Below, in pieces: positions 45,501 through 49,262 of a stretch of 64,000 bases of DNA. This stretch comes from Rachycentron canadum. Taxonomy: Eukaryota; Chordata; Actinopteri; Carangiformes; Rachycentridae. Location: positions 20,503,422 to 20,567,421 of the forward strand of contig CM076649.1 in assembly GCA_038496675.1 (NCBI GenBank), written 5' to 3'. How positions within the stretch are numbered: the stretch's first letter is position 1; each line of letters opens with the position of its first letter. A model generated the notes under the pieces. The model was not told where the DNA came from. It made no database searches and saw only the letters and a list, made by a program, of their open reading frames with translations. A program made the translations under genes and the position numbers.

Positions 45501-47053
45501 GAGCTGCAGCAGCTGATGTTTTCAGGCCTGATTTTAAATGAGATGACAGATGTTCAGGACATTTGTTCCCCAGGTGAGGAGCTGACAAATTAAAAGCTAC
45601 TTCACCTGCTTTTGGGATCACTGAGTAAACCTGTCCCAGATGACCTGGGGGTCTGGATGCTTCGAATCCTACAAGGATGTCAGAGATGTGTTTAGGCCTC
45701 TTAAGTAGTAAGATTTAAAGAAGTATCCTTCTACCAAACCTACACACCCATACACTGATGATACATCAGGGGCAATTTGGTTCATTGTCTTTACAAGCAC
45801 TTTTGGACATGCACACTGAAGAAGCTGGGGATTGAACCGTCGATCTTCTGATTAGTGGACAACCTTCCTCCTGTGGCACAGCTGCATAGCCGTGTTAAAT
45901 GACAGCAATATAAAGAGTGTATATATCCTTCTGCTAAAATTGGTGCGTATACCTTTTTAAATGCTGGTAAACCTGCTAATAGTTATAGAACACACGCAGG
46001 CAGAGGGAAGGGAGAGCGCTCTACGAGCCACTGTGTATACTCATAAAAACTGATCTGTCAGTCTCCTCTGTGGGCTGGTGCTCCTGAGAAAGAGCTGGTG
46101 TAGCCACGGTGTTTCTTGTTTAACAGCACCTGGACAGGTGACAGGTCAGTGTTTGTGCTCTGAGAGATGTTATACAAGAAAAACAGGCATAAATTAGTGT
46201 GTTCACCTGTGTGTTGTGTTTACATCAATGCCGTTCAGAGGTGGAGCTGATAAATACCCCGGTGTACTGCAGAGTCATTTGACCTGACTCTGTATGCTGA
46301 TTTTCCATTCTGACAAAAGCCTGATGTTAGAGAGACTTCACAGGTTTTTGACCAGTGGAAAAGGGGTTTAAACACTAGATGTTTTCTTGATGTCAAATAA
46401 ATTGAATGCATCAAGCAGCTGTAATTTGCCATGTAACTTCCTGCTTTAAACAAAGCCTCTGCCGTCAGCACAGGGACTGTTTAAATAAACACACAGTAAT
46501 GGAAGAAAAACGTGCAAAAAAACCACTTTCATATTGACCATGTGAACGCAGCACTGGAGCTACACAGCTACTGGAAACAAAAACTGTTGAACACACACCC
46601 AAGAAGGAAGATGTTGAGTTTTTCTGTCTCACTCACCTTCACTCTCTCTCTCCCTCTCTCTCTCTGTCTCTCTCTCTCTCTCTCCTTTCCAGGCGCTGTG
46701 AGCGGATCAGCTGCCCCAGCAACTCCGTTGACTGTCAGAGCTCTCCTGTACGCATCACCTACTACCAGCTCAGCTTCCAGACCAACATCATCATCCCAGC
46801 CCAGATCTTTCGAATTGGACCTTCCCCCGCCTACTCCGGCGACCACATCGTCATCGGCATCACCAAGGGCAACGAGGAGGGCTACTTCAGCACCAGGAAG
46901 CTCAACAGCTTCACAGGCGCTGTCTACCTGCAGAGACAAGTCCGCGAGCCCAAAGACTTCCTGATAGACGTGGAGATGAAGCTGCTGAGGCAGGGCACGT
47001 TCACCTCGTTCCTGGCGAGGATCTATGTCTTCATCACAACCAGCACAGTGTGA
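8918..47053 (+). CDS. fbln2: Fibulin-2, 5'-partial, 15 exons in window
   Basis: Join of 8918-9041, 10201-10330, 11341-11527, 16932-17141, 19943-20086, 24503-24604, 31499-31633, 33895-34032, 36360-36503, 38762-38890, 40060-40185, 41110-41226, 42104-42232, 43733-43856 and 46693-47053. The pieces give 2300 nt in one frame (about 766 residues) ending at TGA 47051-47053; all introns are GT..AG and all phases match. Domain order is three anaphylatoxin-like motifs (residues 1-130), a basic linker, EGF1, a Thr-rich linker, nine more EGF modules (265-646) and a C-terminal fibulin module (647-766). Fibulin-2 rather than fibulin-1 is indicated by the linker between EGF1 and EGF2 and by the C-terminal motifs YQLSFQT, IFRIGP, KGNEEGYF and VEMKL-RQG. 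Known family role: a secreted matrix glycoprotein binding fibronectin, laminins, nidogen, elastin and fibrillin. The N-domain (roughly 400 residues in mammals) and signal peptide are not in the window. Confidence 0.96.
9350..9620 (-). repeat. Probable dispersed fish repeat fragment
   Basis: Read on the minus strand it has the pattern of a widespread teleost repeat: a GGGGCGTGGC-like stretch, then a CCAAGATGG-type stretch, then an atypical short tail. The three open frames on both strands here carry no domain. Family membership is from memory of similar fish repeats, not from a search. Confidence 0.35.
10161..10197 (+). repeat. (TG)18 microsatellite at a 3' splice site
   Basis: Uninterrupted TG dinucleotides run to position 10197 and are followed at once by the CAG acceptor (10198-10200) of the second anaphylatoxin exon. 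No separate pyrimidine tract lies between, so the repeat occupies the polypyrimidine-tract position. See findings. Confidence 0.97.
10201..10330 (+). CDS. fbln2: fbln2 exon: anaphylatoxin-like motif 1/2
   Basis: Phase 2 in, phase 0 out (130 nt). It reads SAVQKHCCLNSLTESRC, then GNACEV and CPDDSYQ. The first CC completes motif I and the following cysteines belong to motif II. The start is fixed by homology, because the Ser codon is completed across the junction and the next AG (10209-10210) would break the frame. The donor after cag is GTACAC, weak because +4 is C and +5 is A. With the TG-repeat acceptor, this makes it the exon in the gene most likely to be skipped. Confidence 0.93.
10331..11340 (+). 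other. Intron between anaphylatoxin exons 2 and 3
   Basis: 1010 nt, phase 0. No repeat or coding element could be recognised; the short open frames here lack any family signature. Confidence 0.85.
11341..11527 (+). CDS. fbln2: fbln2 exon: anaphylatoxin-like motif 3 and basic linker
   Basis: Phase 0 in, phase 1 out (187 nt). It reads VCCSCCGLGLRMRSEG, then a cysteine-containing stretch (GCDAHQYLGDPCGHVF) and LTCC. This closes the anaphylatoxin block with the CC-x-CC-GLGLR signature of fibulin-2. It is followed by EEEGP and a strongly basic tail, KRKQKPRP...PRK. The acceptor is gatgaccag and the donor is aaag|GTATCT. The three anaphylatoxin exons have phases 1-2, 2-0 and 0-1, so only the block as a whole is symmetric. 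Confidence 0.94.
12690..13070 (+). repeat. Dispersed family F2, copy 1
   Basis: It contains TTTGTGATGTCACAACAAAA, then a CACGCCCC stretch, and near its end ATTTTTGGCTACTGT. The same string order recurs at 16180-16460, in part at 16515-16690, inverted at 30683-31110 and 49105-49262, and in plus orientation at 60830-61185. It probably belongs to a non-autonomous DNA transposon (MITE-like) family; exact ends are not resolved. Confidence 0.7.
15570..15698 (-). repeat. tRNA-derived SINE-like element
   Basis: On the minus strand it begins with GGCTCACCTGGTAGAGCGTG, an A-box-like stretch. A B-box-like region follows (GGGCTTGAATCC), then the tail GCTGCATGTCACCCCTCCTT that is widespread in fish genomes. 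Related copies lie at 55060-55212 and 63350-63540. It is too diverged to be a functional tRNA gene. Confidence 0.65.
16180..16460 (+). repeat. Dispersed family F2, copy 2
   Basis: It shares the TTTGTGATTTCACAACAAAG core and the downstream stretch ATTTTTGGCTACTGTTGCTA with copy 1. A shorter second version follows directly at 16515-16690. Confidence 0.7.
16515..16690 (+). repeat. Dispersed family F2, local partial duplicate
   Basis: It repeats the order seen from about 16165: GTACCTCATGT, CTCTTTCT, TAATAGCT, a CTTGAAACAA stretch and TTTGTGATGTCACAACAAAA. The two lie about 350 bp apart in direct orientation, which looks like a local duplication inside this intron. Confidence 0.65.
16932..17141 (+). 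CDS. fbln2: fbln2 exon: linker and EGF1
   Basis: Phase 1 in, phase 1 out (210 nt). A linker (VSEGKYPKEALSIS, then acidic VVEEHED) leads into a calcium-binding EGF module. The module starts DVDEC and contains CINIWGSYRC, which fits the Asn/Asp hydroxylation consensus (C-x-N-x4-Y-x-C), then CECHQGY. The acceptor cag at 16929-16931 is followed 6 nt later by another AG. The upstream site is preferred because its VSE and EALS residues match what I recall of mammalian fibulin-2. The donor is GTACCG. In fibulin-2 this EGF is separated from the main tandem array, as here. Confidence 0.93.
17281..17302 (+). repeat. T22 homopolymer
   Basis: Uninterrupted thymine run. Confidence 0.97.
18524..18770 (+). 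repeat. Paired intronic element P, copy 1
   Basis: It shares with 46093-46375, in the same order and orientation: TTTAACAGCACCTGGACAGG continuing to GTG, GTTCACC, GATAAATACCC, CTGCAGAGTCATTTGA, TGCTGA, CCTGATGTTAG and TTGACCAGTGG. CACCTG-GA-CAGGTG is an inverted pair of E-boxes. Whether this is a mobile element or a duplicated regulatory module is unknown. Confidence 0.7.
19200..19275 (+). repeat. Possible 3' end of a fish interspersed repeat
   Basis: The order AAGGCCACAGGCCAAAATGCG followed closely by AATAAAGTTGTT resembles a recurrent tail seen in fish repeats. It is identified from memory only. Confidence 0.3.
19943..20086 (+). CDS. fbln2: fbln2 exon: Thr-rich linker between EGF1 and EGF2
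   Basis: Phase 1 in, phase 1 out (144 nt, 48 codons). It reads VSPDEDNRVREDTPAAAP, then a Ser followed by 12 threonines, SATTTSPAHF and NPCA. The terminal Cys is the first cysteine of EGF2, completed in the next exon (NPCA-ENGPC). The Thr run is coded mostly by ACC repeats (seven in a row), then mixed ACN codons. The composition predicts a dense O-glycosylated, extended spacer. Because it is phase-symmetric it could in principle be skipped in frame, but EGF2 would then lose its first Cys. The acceptor is ctatgtgcag and the donor GTAAAG. Confidence 0.9.
20522..20553 (+). repeat. (GT)16 microsatellite
   Basis: Perfect GT dinucleotide run within the intron. Confidence 0.97.
21822..21960 (+). 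mobile_element. Possible hAT-like transposon fragment
   Basis: CAGTGGTTCCCAACCTGCGG at about 21826 resembles the terminal inverted repeat of hAT/Charlie-type elements. A TCCCATATTTTAACTT stretch near 21945 resembles the F2-family end at 30683. No transposase frame is present and the far end was not found. Confidence 0.35.
22790..23470 (-). mobile_element. Degenerate Tc1-like transposon
   Basis: Plus-strand stretches such as TTTTAAGTCTGGGCTTTTGC, TTGGCCACTC, GTGTGCTTCAGGACATTGT, CAACCTTCCCTCAATTCTGACCAG in part, and TTACTTTGTCATTATGGGTTAT follow the order of antisense fish Tc1 sequence. Any transposase would therefore have read on the minus strand. It is broken by deletions, and near 23093-23160 by foreign sequence. 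Confidence 0.7.
23093..23160 (+). mobile_element. LINE reverse-transcriptase scrap inside Tc1 remnant
   Basis: The plus-strand reading STLDYCNSFLSDC matches the LDYCNS motif found in L2/CR1-type reverse transcriptases of fish LINEs. It interrupts Tc1-like sequence on both sides, so it is a nested or recombined fragment. Confidence 0.5.
24503..24604 (+). CDS. fbln2: fbln2 exon: EGF2 (non-calcium type)
   Basis: Phase 1 in, phase 1 out (102 nt). It reads ENGPCSQRCMAVAGQARC, then CFPGFSLMTDGHMCE. Together with the preceding exon's NPCA it makes six cysteines. It lacks the D-x-D-E-C start and has Ala in place of the Asn and aromatic residues of the C-x-N-x4-Y/F-x-C consensus. It therefore should not bind calcium in the usual way, as expected for the second EGF of fibulin-2. 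The acceptor is tctcctgtag and the donor GTAAGG. Confidence 0.93.
27076..27110 (+). repeat. TG-rich microsatellite with G-run
   Basis: TG dinucleotides with one interruption, followed by a run of nine G residues. Confidence 0.9.
27531..27574 (+). repeat. (AC)22 microsatellite
   Basis: Perfect AC dinucleotide run. A shorter complementary TG-rich tract lies about 170 bp upstream (27357-27385), so the two could pair as an RNA hairpin. Confidence 0.96.
28085..28575 (+). repeat. Dispersed family F1, copy 2
   Basis: It is closely similar to 2510-2935. Shared strings are ACAAGATGCTAACTACACTA-type sequence, TGCTGGTCTCTGATTCTGGT, GGCTCAAACATGTGGCTGAG, TTCATCCTCTCTGCTCTTTC and GGATTTTTACACAGTTT. Part also recurs at 42810-43070. 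All three copies share orientation. Confidence 0.8.
30683..31110 (-). repeat. Dispersed family F2, inverted copy
   Basis: It starts AAGGTCCCATATTTTAGAC, passes through CTCTTCTGATTGG, GGGGCGTGAC and TTTGTTGTGACATCACAAAC, and ends near a CTGACGGCTGG stretch. This is the reverse order of the F2 copies at 12690 and 60830. It is the fullest copy in the window. Confidence 0.7.
31499..31633 (+). CDS. fbln2: fbln2 exon: EGF3 (calcium-binding)
   Basis: Phase 1-1 (135 nt). It reads DVDECVTNTHSCGPRERC, with CVNTVGSFVC giving the hydroxylation consensus, then a long C5-C6 region with TCPAGYRLRN and a terminal VCE. The acceptor is cttctgcag and the donor GTGAGT. Confidence 0.95.
31634..33894 (+). other. 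Intron EGF3-EGF4
   Basis: 2261 nt. No repeat family, exon or RNA gene was recognised. Confidence 0.8.
33895..34032 (+). CDS. fbln2: fbln2 exon: EGF4 (calcium-binding)
   Basis: Phase 1-1 (138 nt). It reads DVDECALRTHNCGVGFVC, then CENTKGSFQC and a KCVSGFTQD...GNCI ending. The NPKHKC insertion between Cys4 and Cys5 and the QD-x-x-GNC ending are typical of this fibulin EGF type. The acceptor is ttctttag and the donor GTAAGA. Confidence 0.95.
34105..34340 (-). repeat. SINE-like dispersed repeat (TAAATGG/GGGGCAATTTGG type)
   Basis: The order is GGTAAATGG, CACATTCACGCACTCATTCA, CAGGGGCAATTTGGGGC, GCCCAGGACACTTC, GCTGGGAATTGAATC. A related element is split around 45018-45885, and a plus-strand relative lies at 59582-59790. 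On the minus strand the GAATTGAATC region corresponds to a degenerate B-box. Confidence 0.6.
35230..35770 (+). repeat. Possible diverged dispersed repeat
   Basis: GTCCACTCTACCACATTTTC, ATGAAAACAATCTCTATCC and similar pieces resemble a fish repeat built from GTCCACAC/GAAAACG motifs. This is a weak match from memory. Confidence 0.3.
36360..36503 (+). CDS. fbln2: fbln2 exon: EGF5 (calcium-binding)
   Basis: Phase 1-1 (144 nt). It reads DINECNSLSEPCSSGFNC, then CINTVGSYTC, and QKIIKCSHGYHASPDG ending KCV. The acceptor is ctctctacag and the donor GTGAGA. Confidence 0.95.
36840..37400 (+). repeat. Probable dispersed fish repeat
   Basis: AGTATGTAACTTCTGCC, CTCCCTCAAAACAATAACAA, ATTCTGTGGTGTCATGAATA and GGAGTTCTTCACCACCACTG follow the order of a known fish interspersed repeat. 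Recognition is from memory. Confidence 0.45.
37573..37590 (+). repeat. T18 homopolymer
   Basis: Uninterrupted thymine run. Confidence 0.95.
38055..38285 (+). repeat. Dispersed family F4, copy 2
   Basis: It begins with CGATATCTCAACAACTGGA and later has GCATTTAGCTCAAAGCACTG, CCTCACAGAGATGCTAGCA and GCTGTAGACTG. It is part of the same widespread fish repeat as 7485-7780, which starts AATATCTCAACAACTATTGG. Confidence 0.6.
38762..38890 (+). CDS. fbln2: fbln2 exon: EGF6 (calcium-binding)
   Basis: Phase 1-1 (129 nt). It reads DIDECQMGTHRCGVGQIC, then CHNLPGSYRCDCQTGYQ and ends VCT. The acceptor is gcctgtctag and the donor GTACGT. Confidence 0.95.
38891..40059 (+). other. Intron EGF6-EGF7
   Basis: 1169 nt. 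The only recognised content is a LINE/SINE-type 3' tail at about 39800-39850. Confidence 0.8.
39800..39850 (+). mobile_element. L2-type 3' tail
   Basis: TTTGGATAAAAGTGTCTGCC followed by AAATGAGTAAATGTAAATG is the characteristic 3' end shared by fish L2 LINEs and their SINE parasites. The body is not recognisable upstream. Confidence 0.75.
40060..40185 (+). CDS. fbln2: fbln2 exon: EGF7 (calcium-binding)
   Basis: Phase 1-1 (126 nt). It reads DVNECWRYPGRLCAQTC, then CENTAGSYHCSCTAGF and ends NCE. The N-E-C-W...PGRLC pattern is diagnostic for this position in fibulin-1/-2. The acceptor is tactgacag and the donor GTAAAC. Confidence 0.96.
40186..41109 (+). other. Intron EGF7-EGF8
   Basis: 924 nt. 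Nothing recognisable apart from short T-rich tracts near the acceptor. Confidence 0.85.
41110..41226 (+). CDS. fbln2: fbln2 exon: EGF8 (calcium-binding)
   Basis: Phase 1-1 (117 nt). It reads DINECNKNPCSQECANIYGS, then YQCYCRQGYYLKEDGHTCE. This is one of the most conserved fibulin modules (PCSQECANIYGSYQCYCRQG order). The donor is GTATTT, weak at +5, and a strong AT hairpin follows 11 nt after the exon end. Confidence 0.97.
41238..41279. repeat. Perfect AT-rich inverted repeat
   Basis: The arms 41238-41253 and 41264-41279 are reverse complements over 16 nt, around a 10-nt loop. The arms are entirely A/T. The repeat starts 11 nt after the EGF8 donor junction. Confidence 0.9.
42009..42033 (+). 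repeat. AC-rich microsatellite
   Basis: (AC)n with one interruption, 70 bp upstream of the EGF9 exon. Confidence 0.9.
42104..42232 (+). CDS. fbln2: fbln2 exon: EGF9 (calcium-binding)
   Basis: Phase 1-1 (129 nt). It reads DIDECSQSIGNLCSFKC, then CVNVAGSYQCACPPQGYT and ends RTCR. The ACPPQGYTM-ANGR pattern is typical of fibulin EGF modules just before the last one. The acceptor is ttctgaacag and the donor GTGAAG. Confidence 0.96.
42233..43732 (+). other. Intron EGF9-EGF10
   Basis: 1500 nt. It carries the third, shorter copy of family F1 (42810-43070). Nothing else was recognised. Confidence 0.8.
42810..43070 (+). repeat. Dispersed family F1, copy 3 (partial)
   Basis: It shares GGCTCAAACATGTGGCTGAG, TTCATCCTCTCTGCTCTTTC, CAGGAAGTCAGAGTAGATGA and CATGTTAAACAAAATAT with the copies at 2510 and 28085. 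The middle is shortened. Confidence 0.75.
43733..43856 (+). CDS. fbln2: fbln2 exon: EGF10 (last, calcium-binding)
   Basis: Phase 1 in, phase 2 out (124 nt). It reads DIDECTTGSHNCSYGQSC, then CFNLQGGFRC and FDCPPNYKKVSDT. N-C-S is a possible N-glycosylation sequon. The split Thr codon (AC + G) joins the terminal exon, giving T-RCER. Reading through the donor (GTGAGT) instead gives an immediate TGA at 43858-43860. Confidence 0.95.
45018..45130 (+). repeat. Left half of a split SINE-like repeat
   Basis: The order is GGTAAATGGTAAAT, CACTCTGACCTTATCGACCA, CTCAAAGCACTTCACACTAC, ACATTCACCACTTCACACAC. This is the left part of a common fish repeat whose right part resumes at about 45745. Confidence 0.65.
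45135..45230 (+). repeat. Fish repeat CAAGGCAAGGCAAATTTATT type
   Basis: AAGGCAAGGCAAATTTATTT is followed by CACAGCACCATTCAGACACA and CAATTCAAAGTGCTTTACAG. This ordered set is a very common interspersed repeat end in teleosts. It sits inside the split element. Confidence 0.7.
45745..45885 (+). repeat. Right half of the split SINE-like repeat
   Basis: The order is ACACCCATACACTGATGATA, CAGGGGCAATTTGGTTCA, GACATGCACACTGAAGAAG, GGGGATTGAACCGTCGATCT and GATTAGTGGACAACC. On the minus strand the last part is a degenerate tRNA-like B-box and A-box. Confidence 0.65.
46093..46375 (+). repeat. Paired intronic element P, copy 2
   Basis: Same ordered strings as 18524-18770, including TTTAACAGCACCTGGACAGG continuing to GTG, GATAAATACCC and CTGCAGAGTCATTTGA. 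It lies about 320 bp upstream of the terminal exon. Confidence 0.7.
46639..46684 (+). repeat. CT microsatellite at last acceptor
   Basis: A nearly pure CT tract, followed within a few bases by the TTTCCAG acceptor of the terminal exon. Confidence 0.9.
46693..47053 (+). CDS. fbln2: fbln2 terminal coding exon: C-terminal fibulin module
   Basis: Phase 2 in; 120 codons ending in TGA 47051-47053. It begins TRCERISC (Thr split), with two more cysteines at SVDCQSS, then the roughly 100-residue fibulin-type beta module: RITYYQLSFQT, IFRIGPSPAYSGD, ITKGNEEGYFSTRKL, GAVYLQRQV, EPKDFLIDVEMKLLRQG and a hydrophobic end ARIYVFITTSTV. The local GC content is clearly above that of the flanking introns. The acceptor is ctcctttccag. 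In the family this domain mediates matrix contacts and is found in all fibulins. Confidence 0.97.
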
Positions 47054-48369
47054 ACACAAACAGATTGAGAAAGAGACTATTTCGTGTGGTGCTAAGCTTT
47101 GTTTATATGTGCAGACTCTTTTTGTAATGCCCCCACATTCAAGCTTTTTCAAGTATCTTGTAAAATGTTGTCTAACAGGTTTTCTGCTTGTTTCTATGAC
47201 GAATCTGGTATTTGTACCAAAGTATTTTTCATCTTGACTCTTACTCACGTAATTTAGCTTTTATAAAACTGTGTTGTTGGAGTCTACGCAATCCTGTTTG
47301 TTCACACAGAAGGTGACAGGTCCGGGTTAGTGGTTTGTGCTCTGCTCTTTGGCCTTGACCCTGCAAATGAATTTTCATGAGAATTATCACTTAAAGTCTG
47401 AAGAAACTAATGAAGCACTGCAGCACTAGAAGTTAAGGGCACTTGTCACTGTGTTGGCCCCAAACTGACAAAATGTACTAAAGGTTTATTAGATGACTCA
47501 AAAATAACACTGATTTTTTTTTTTTTTTTTTTTATAAATGATGTTAAATAATTGGAATGAAATGTGAAATGAAAGTTTTATATTTTTCCTTTAACCTCTA
47601 CAGTTTGTTAAAAAGAAATGTTTTTATGTTTACCTTAACCACCAATTAGTCAACAGAATATATTAAGATAAGAAAAGATAAAAGATAAATTAAATTAAAG
47701 CCTCATTTATTTTGATTTATTTTAACCCTTTAGTTTTTTTCATTTTCTTTTAGTTGTATTTTATATTTTTTTATTTGATTTCACTTTTTTAAGGCTTGAC
47801 ACCAATTTATCTGACTGTCTTTTGTCTTGTTTATGATAATCACAGTCTTTATGTATGTCCAAGCCCCGGGCTGATCCAGGTTGGCAGTGTGTAAATGCTA
47901 AATACAAAAGTAAAATAAGTTTCACTTTAATGCAAATTCAATTTATTTTACCAACTCATCAACAATTCAAGGAAAATTCTAAATCTTTTTATGTTTTTCT
48001 AAGTATACACAGTTTAACTAACAGTGTTAATTCTTGATGAATTCAGTTCAACTTCTACTTTTATCAGTTTTGGGCCTCAGCAGACACCACACAATTTTTA
48101 ATATGGTTAGAAAAAATAGCAGATTCTTCAGCGTTTGGTGTATATTATTATTTTTTTTAAAACGATGTGACCTGATTAAATCTAAGTCCTGAAAATTCAG
48201 TGCACATCTCGTAGAAAATGTAACGTTACTGATGATCATTTATTGTTATGTGTTATAGTCGCTCCTCTATTACTGGACATATATTTCTATGTTACTGTGT
48301 TGTAATTATCTCAGGGTAAAAATCATGCAGTCTTGTATACACCAGACAAAATCCTGTGTAGTGTGCAGG

Positions 48370-48375
48370 AATAAA
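48370..48375 (+). terminator. Proximal AATAAA polyadenylation hexamer
   Basis: Canonical AATAAA about 1.3 kb after the stop codon; possible alternative poly(A) site. Confidence 0.5.
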
Positions 48376-48494
48376 CCGGTCTGCTGATGTAATTCCAGAC
48401 TGGCTTCATACAGCGTGTGCAGTTTCAGCTGTCACATGACATTTATATCTATAAACCAATCAATGAATGATGATCAAACTGTTGTCATTTCCTC

Positions 48495-48500
48495 AATAAA
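48495..48500 (+). terminator. Distal AATAAA polyadenylation hexamer
   Basis: Canonical AATAAA followed at 25-45 nt by GT-rich sequence, the best-placed poly(A) signal for fbln2. Confidence 0.65.
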
Positions 48501-49104
48501 AGTTTAGATTAAATTCTAGCAGTGTGTCAGAGTCGGTTTGTCCTCATCAGTGCTGCTCACTGGTGGCCTGCCCGCCGTCTCTGTTCTGGGTGAACAATGA
48601 GCCAACATCCCCATCTACTGGAGAAAGGTGGAAGTGTCAGCTTGTCCACCAAAGACAATGAATACTCGTTTGTTTTCTCTCAGTGTGGCAACATTTCAGT
48701 TCAGATGTTATTTGAAAATAATCTGCTTCACATTAAGTCTGAGCTTTTATTATCTTAACTGTTTTAGTCCTGGTTTTATCACTTATTCCACTGCTCCACA
48801 AGGAACATTCGATGTGTGTTACACCCTGCAACATTCCCGCCCGGAAAGTGTGTGTGCTTTGCTACCTCAGTCTATTAATACAACAGATAGCCTTTCAAAT
48901 GGAAAGTCAGCAGGGTGATCATTCCCAGGTCACCATATAAATAAACACCAGTCTGACTGATACAAGGTTGTAGAAGATACTATCAACACTGGCATTTTTG
49001 GGCTGAAGCTACTGAGTGACAGATTCAGGAGCAGATCAACTTAAAGTATCTCCTTGAAGTATTGTTCCACCACAAGATCCCAGGACAGGTTCGATGCTGC
49101 CTGC

Positions 49105-49262
49105 CATGTCTGCAAGGCTCTAAGCCTCTCTTCTGATTGGCTGACTGCTTTCTGAGTTATTGAATAATCACCTGGAAGTCCTGACGGCTGGTTTCAAGGC
49201 CCAGTTTCTTTTATACCTTTGATACGTTCGCAGTATAAATATAGAACCTAGACCTGCTTTAA
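49105..49262 (-). repeat. Dispersed family F2, inverted partial copy
   Basis: It shares CTAAGCCTCTCTTCTGATTG, GTCCTGACGGCTGGTTTCAA and GTATAAATATAGAACCTAGA with the 30683 and 60830 copies. Confidence 0.65.

Larger units (their letters stand above)
43857..46692 (+). other. Last intron of fbln2
   Basis: 2836 nt. It contains a repeat mosaic: an element split at 45018-45130 and 45745-45885 around other repeats, and paired element P copy 2 (46093-46375). A CT microsatellite (46639-46684) forms the polypyrimidine tract. The 44090-44760 stretch is of higher complexity and unrecognised. Confidence 0.8.
47054..48520 (+). other. fbln2: fbln2 3'UTR (approximate end)
   Basis: About 1.45 kb of AT-rich sequence after the stop, without introns or open frames of interest. 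It has a T20 tract at 47514-47533 and the two polyadenylation hexamers listed separately. The end is placed about 20 nt after the second hexamer, before a GT-rich stretch (GTGTGTCAGAGTCGGTTTGT). It is inferred, not observed. Confidence 0.65.

Noticed and set aside
8918..47053. Fibulin-1 instead of fibulin-2
   Set aside because: The Thr-rich linker between EGF1 and a non-calcium EGF2, and the terminal IFRIGP...KGNEEGYF...VEMKL-RQG pattern, fit fibulin-2 better.
46568..47248. Longest open frame in the window, 226 codons on the minus strand
   Set aside because: It lies antisense to the terminal fbln2 exon; its openness follows from the codon use of that exon, and the translation has no family resemblance.
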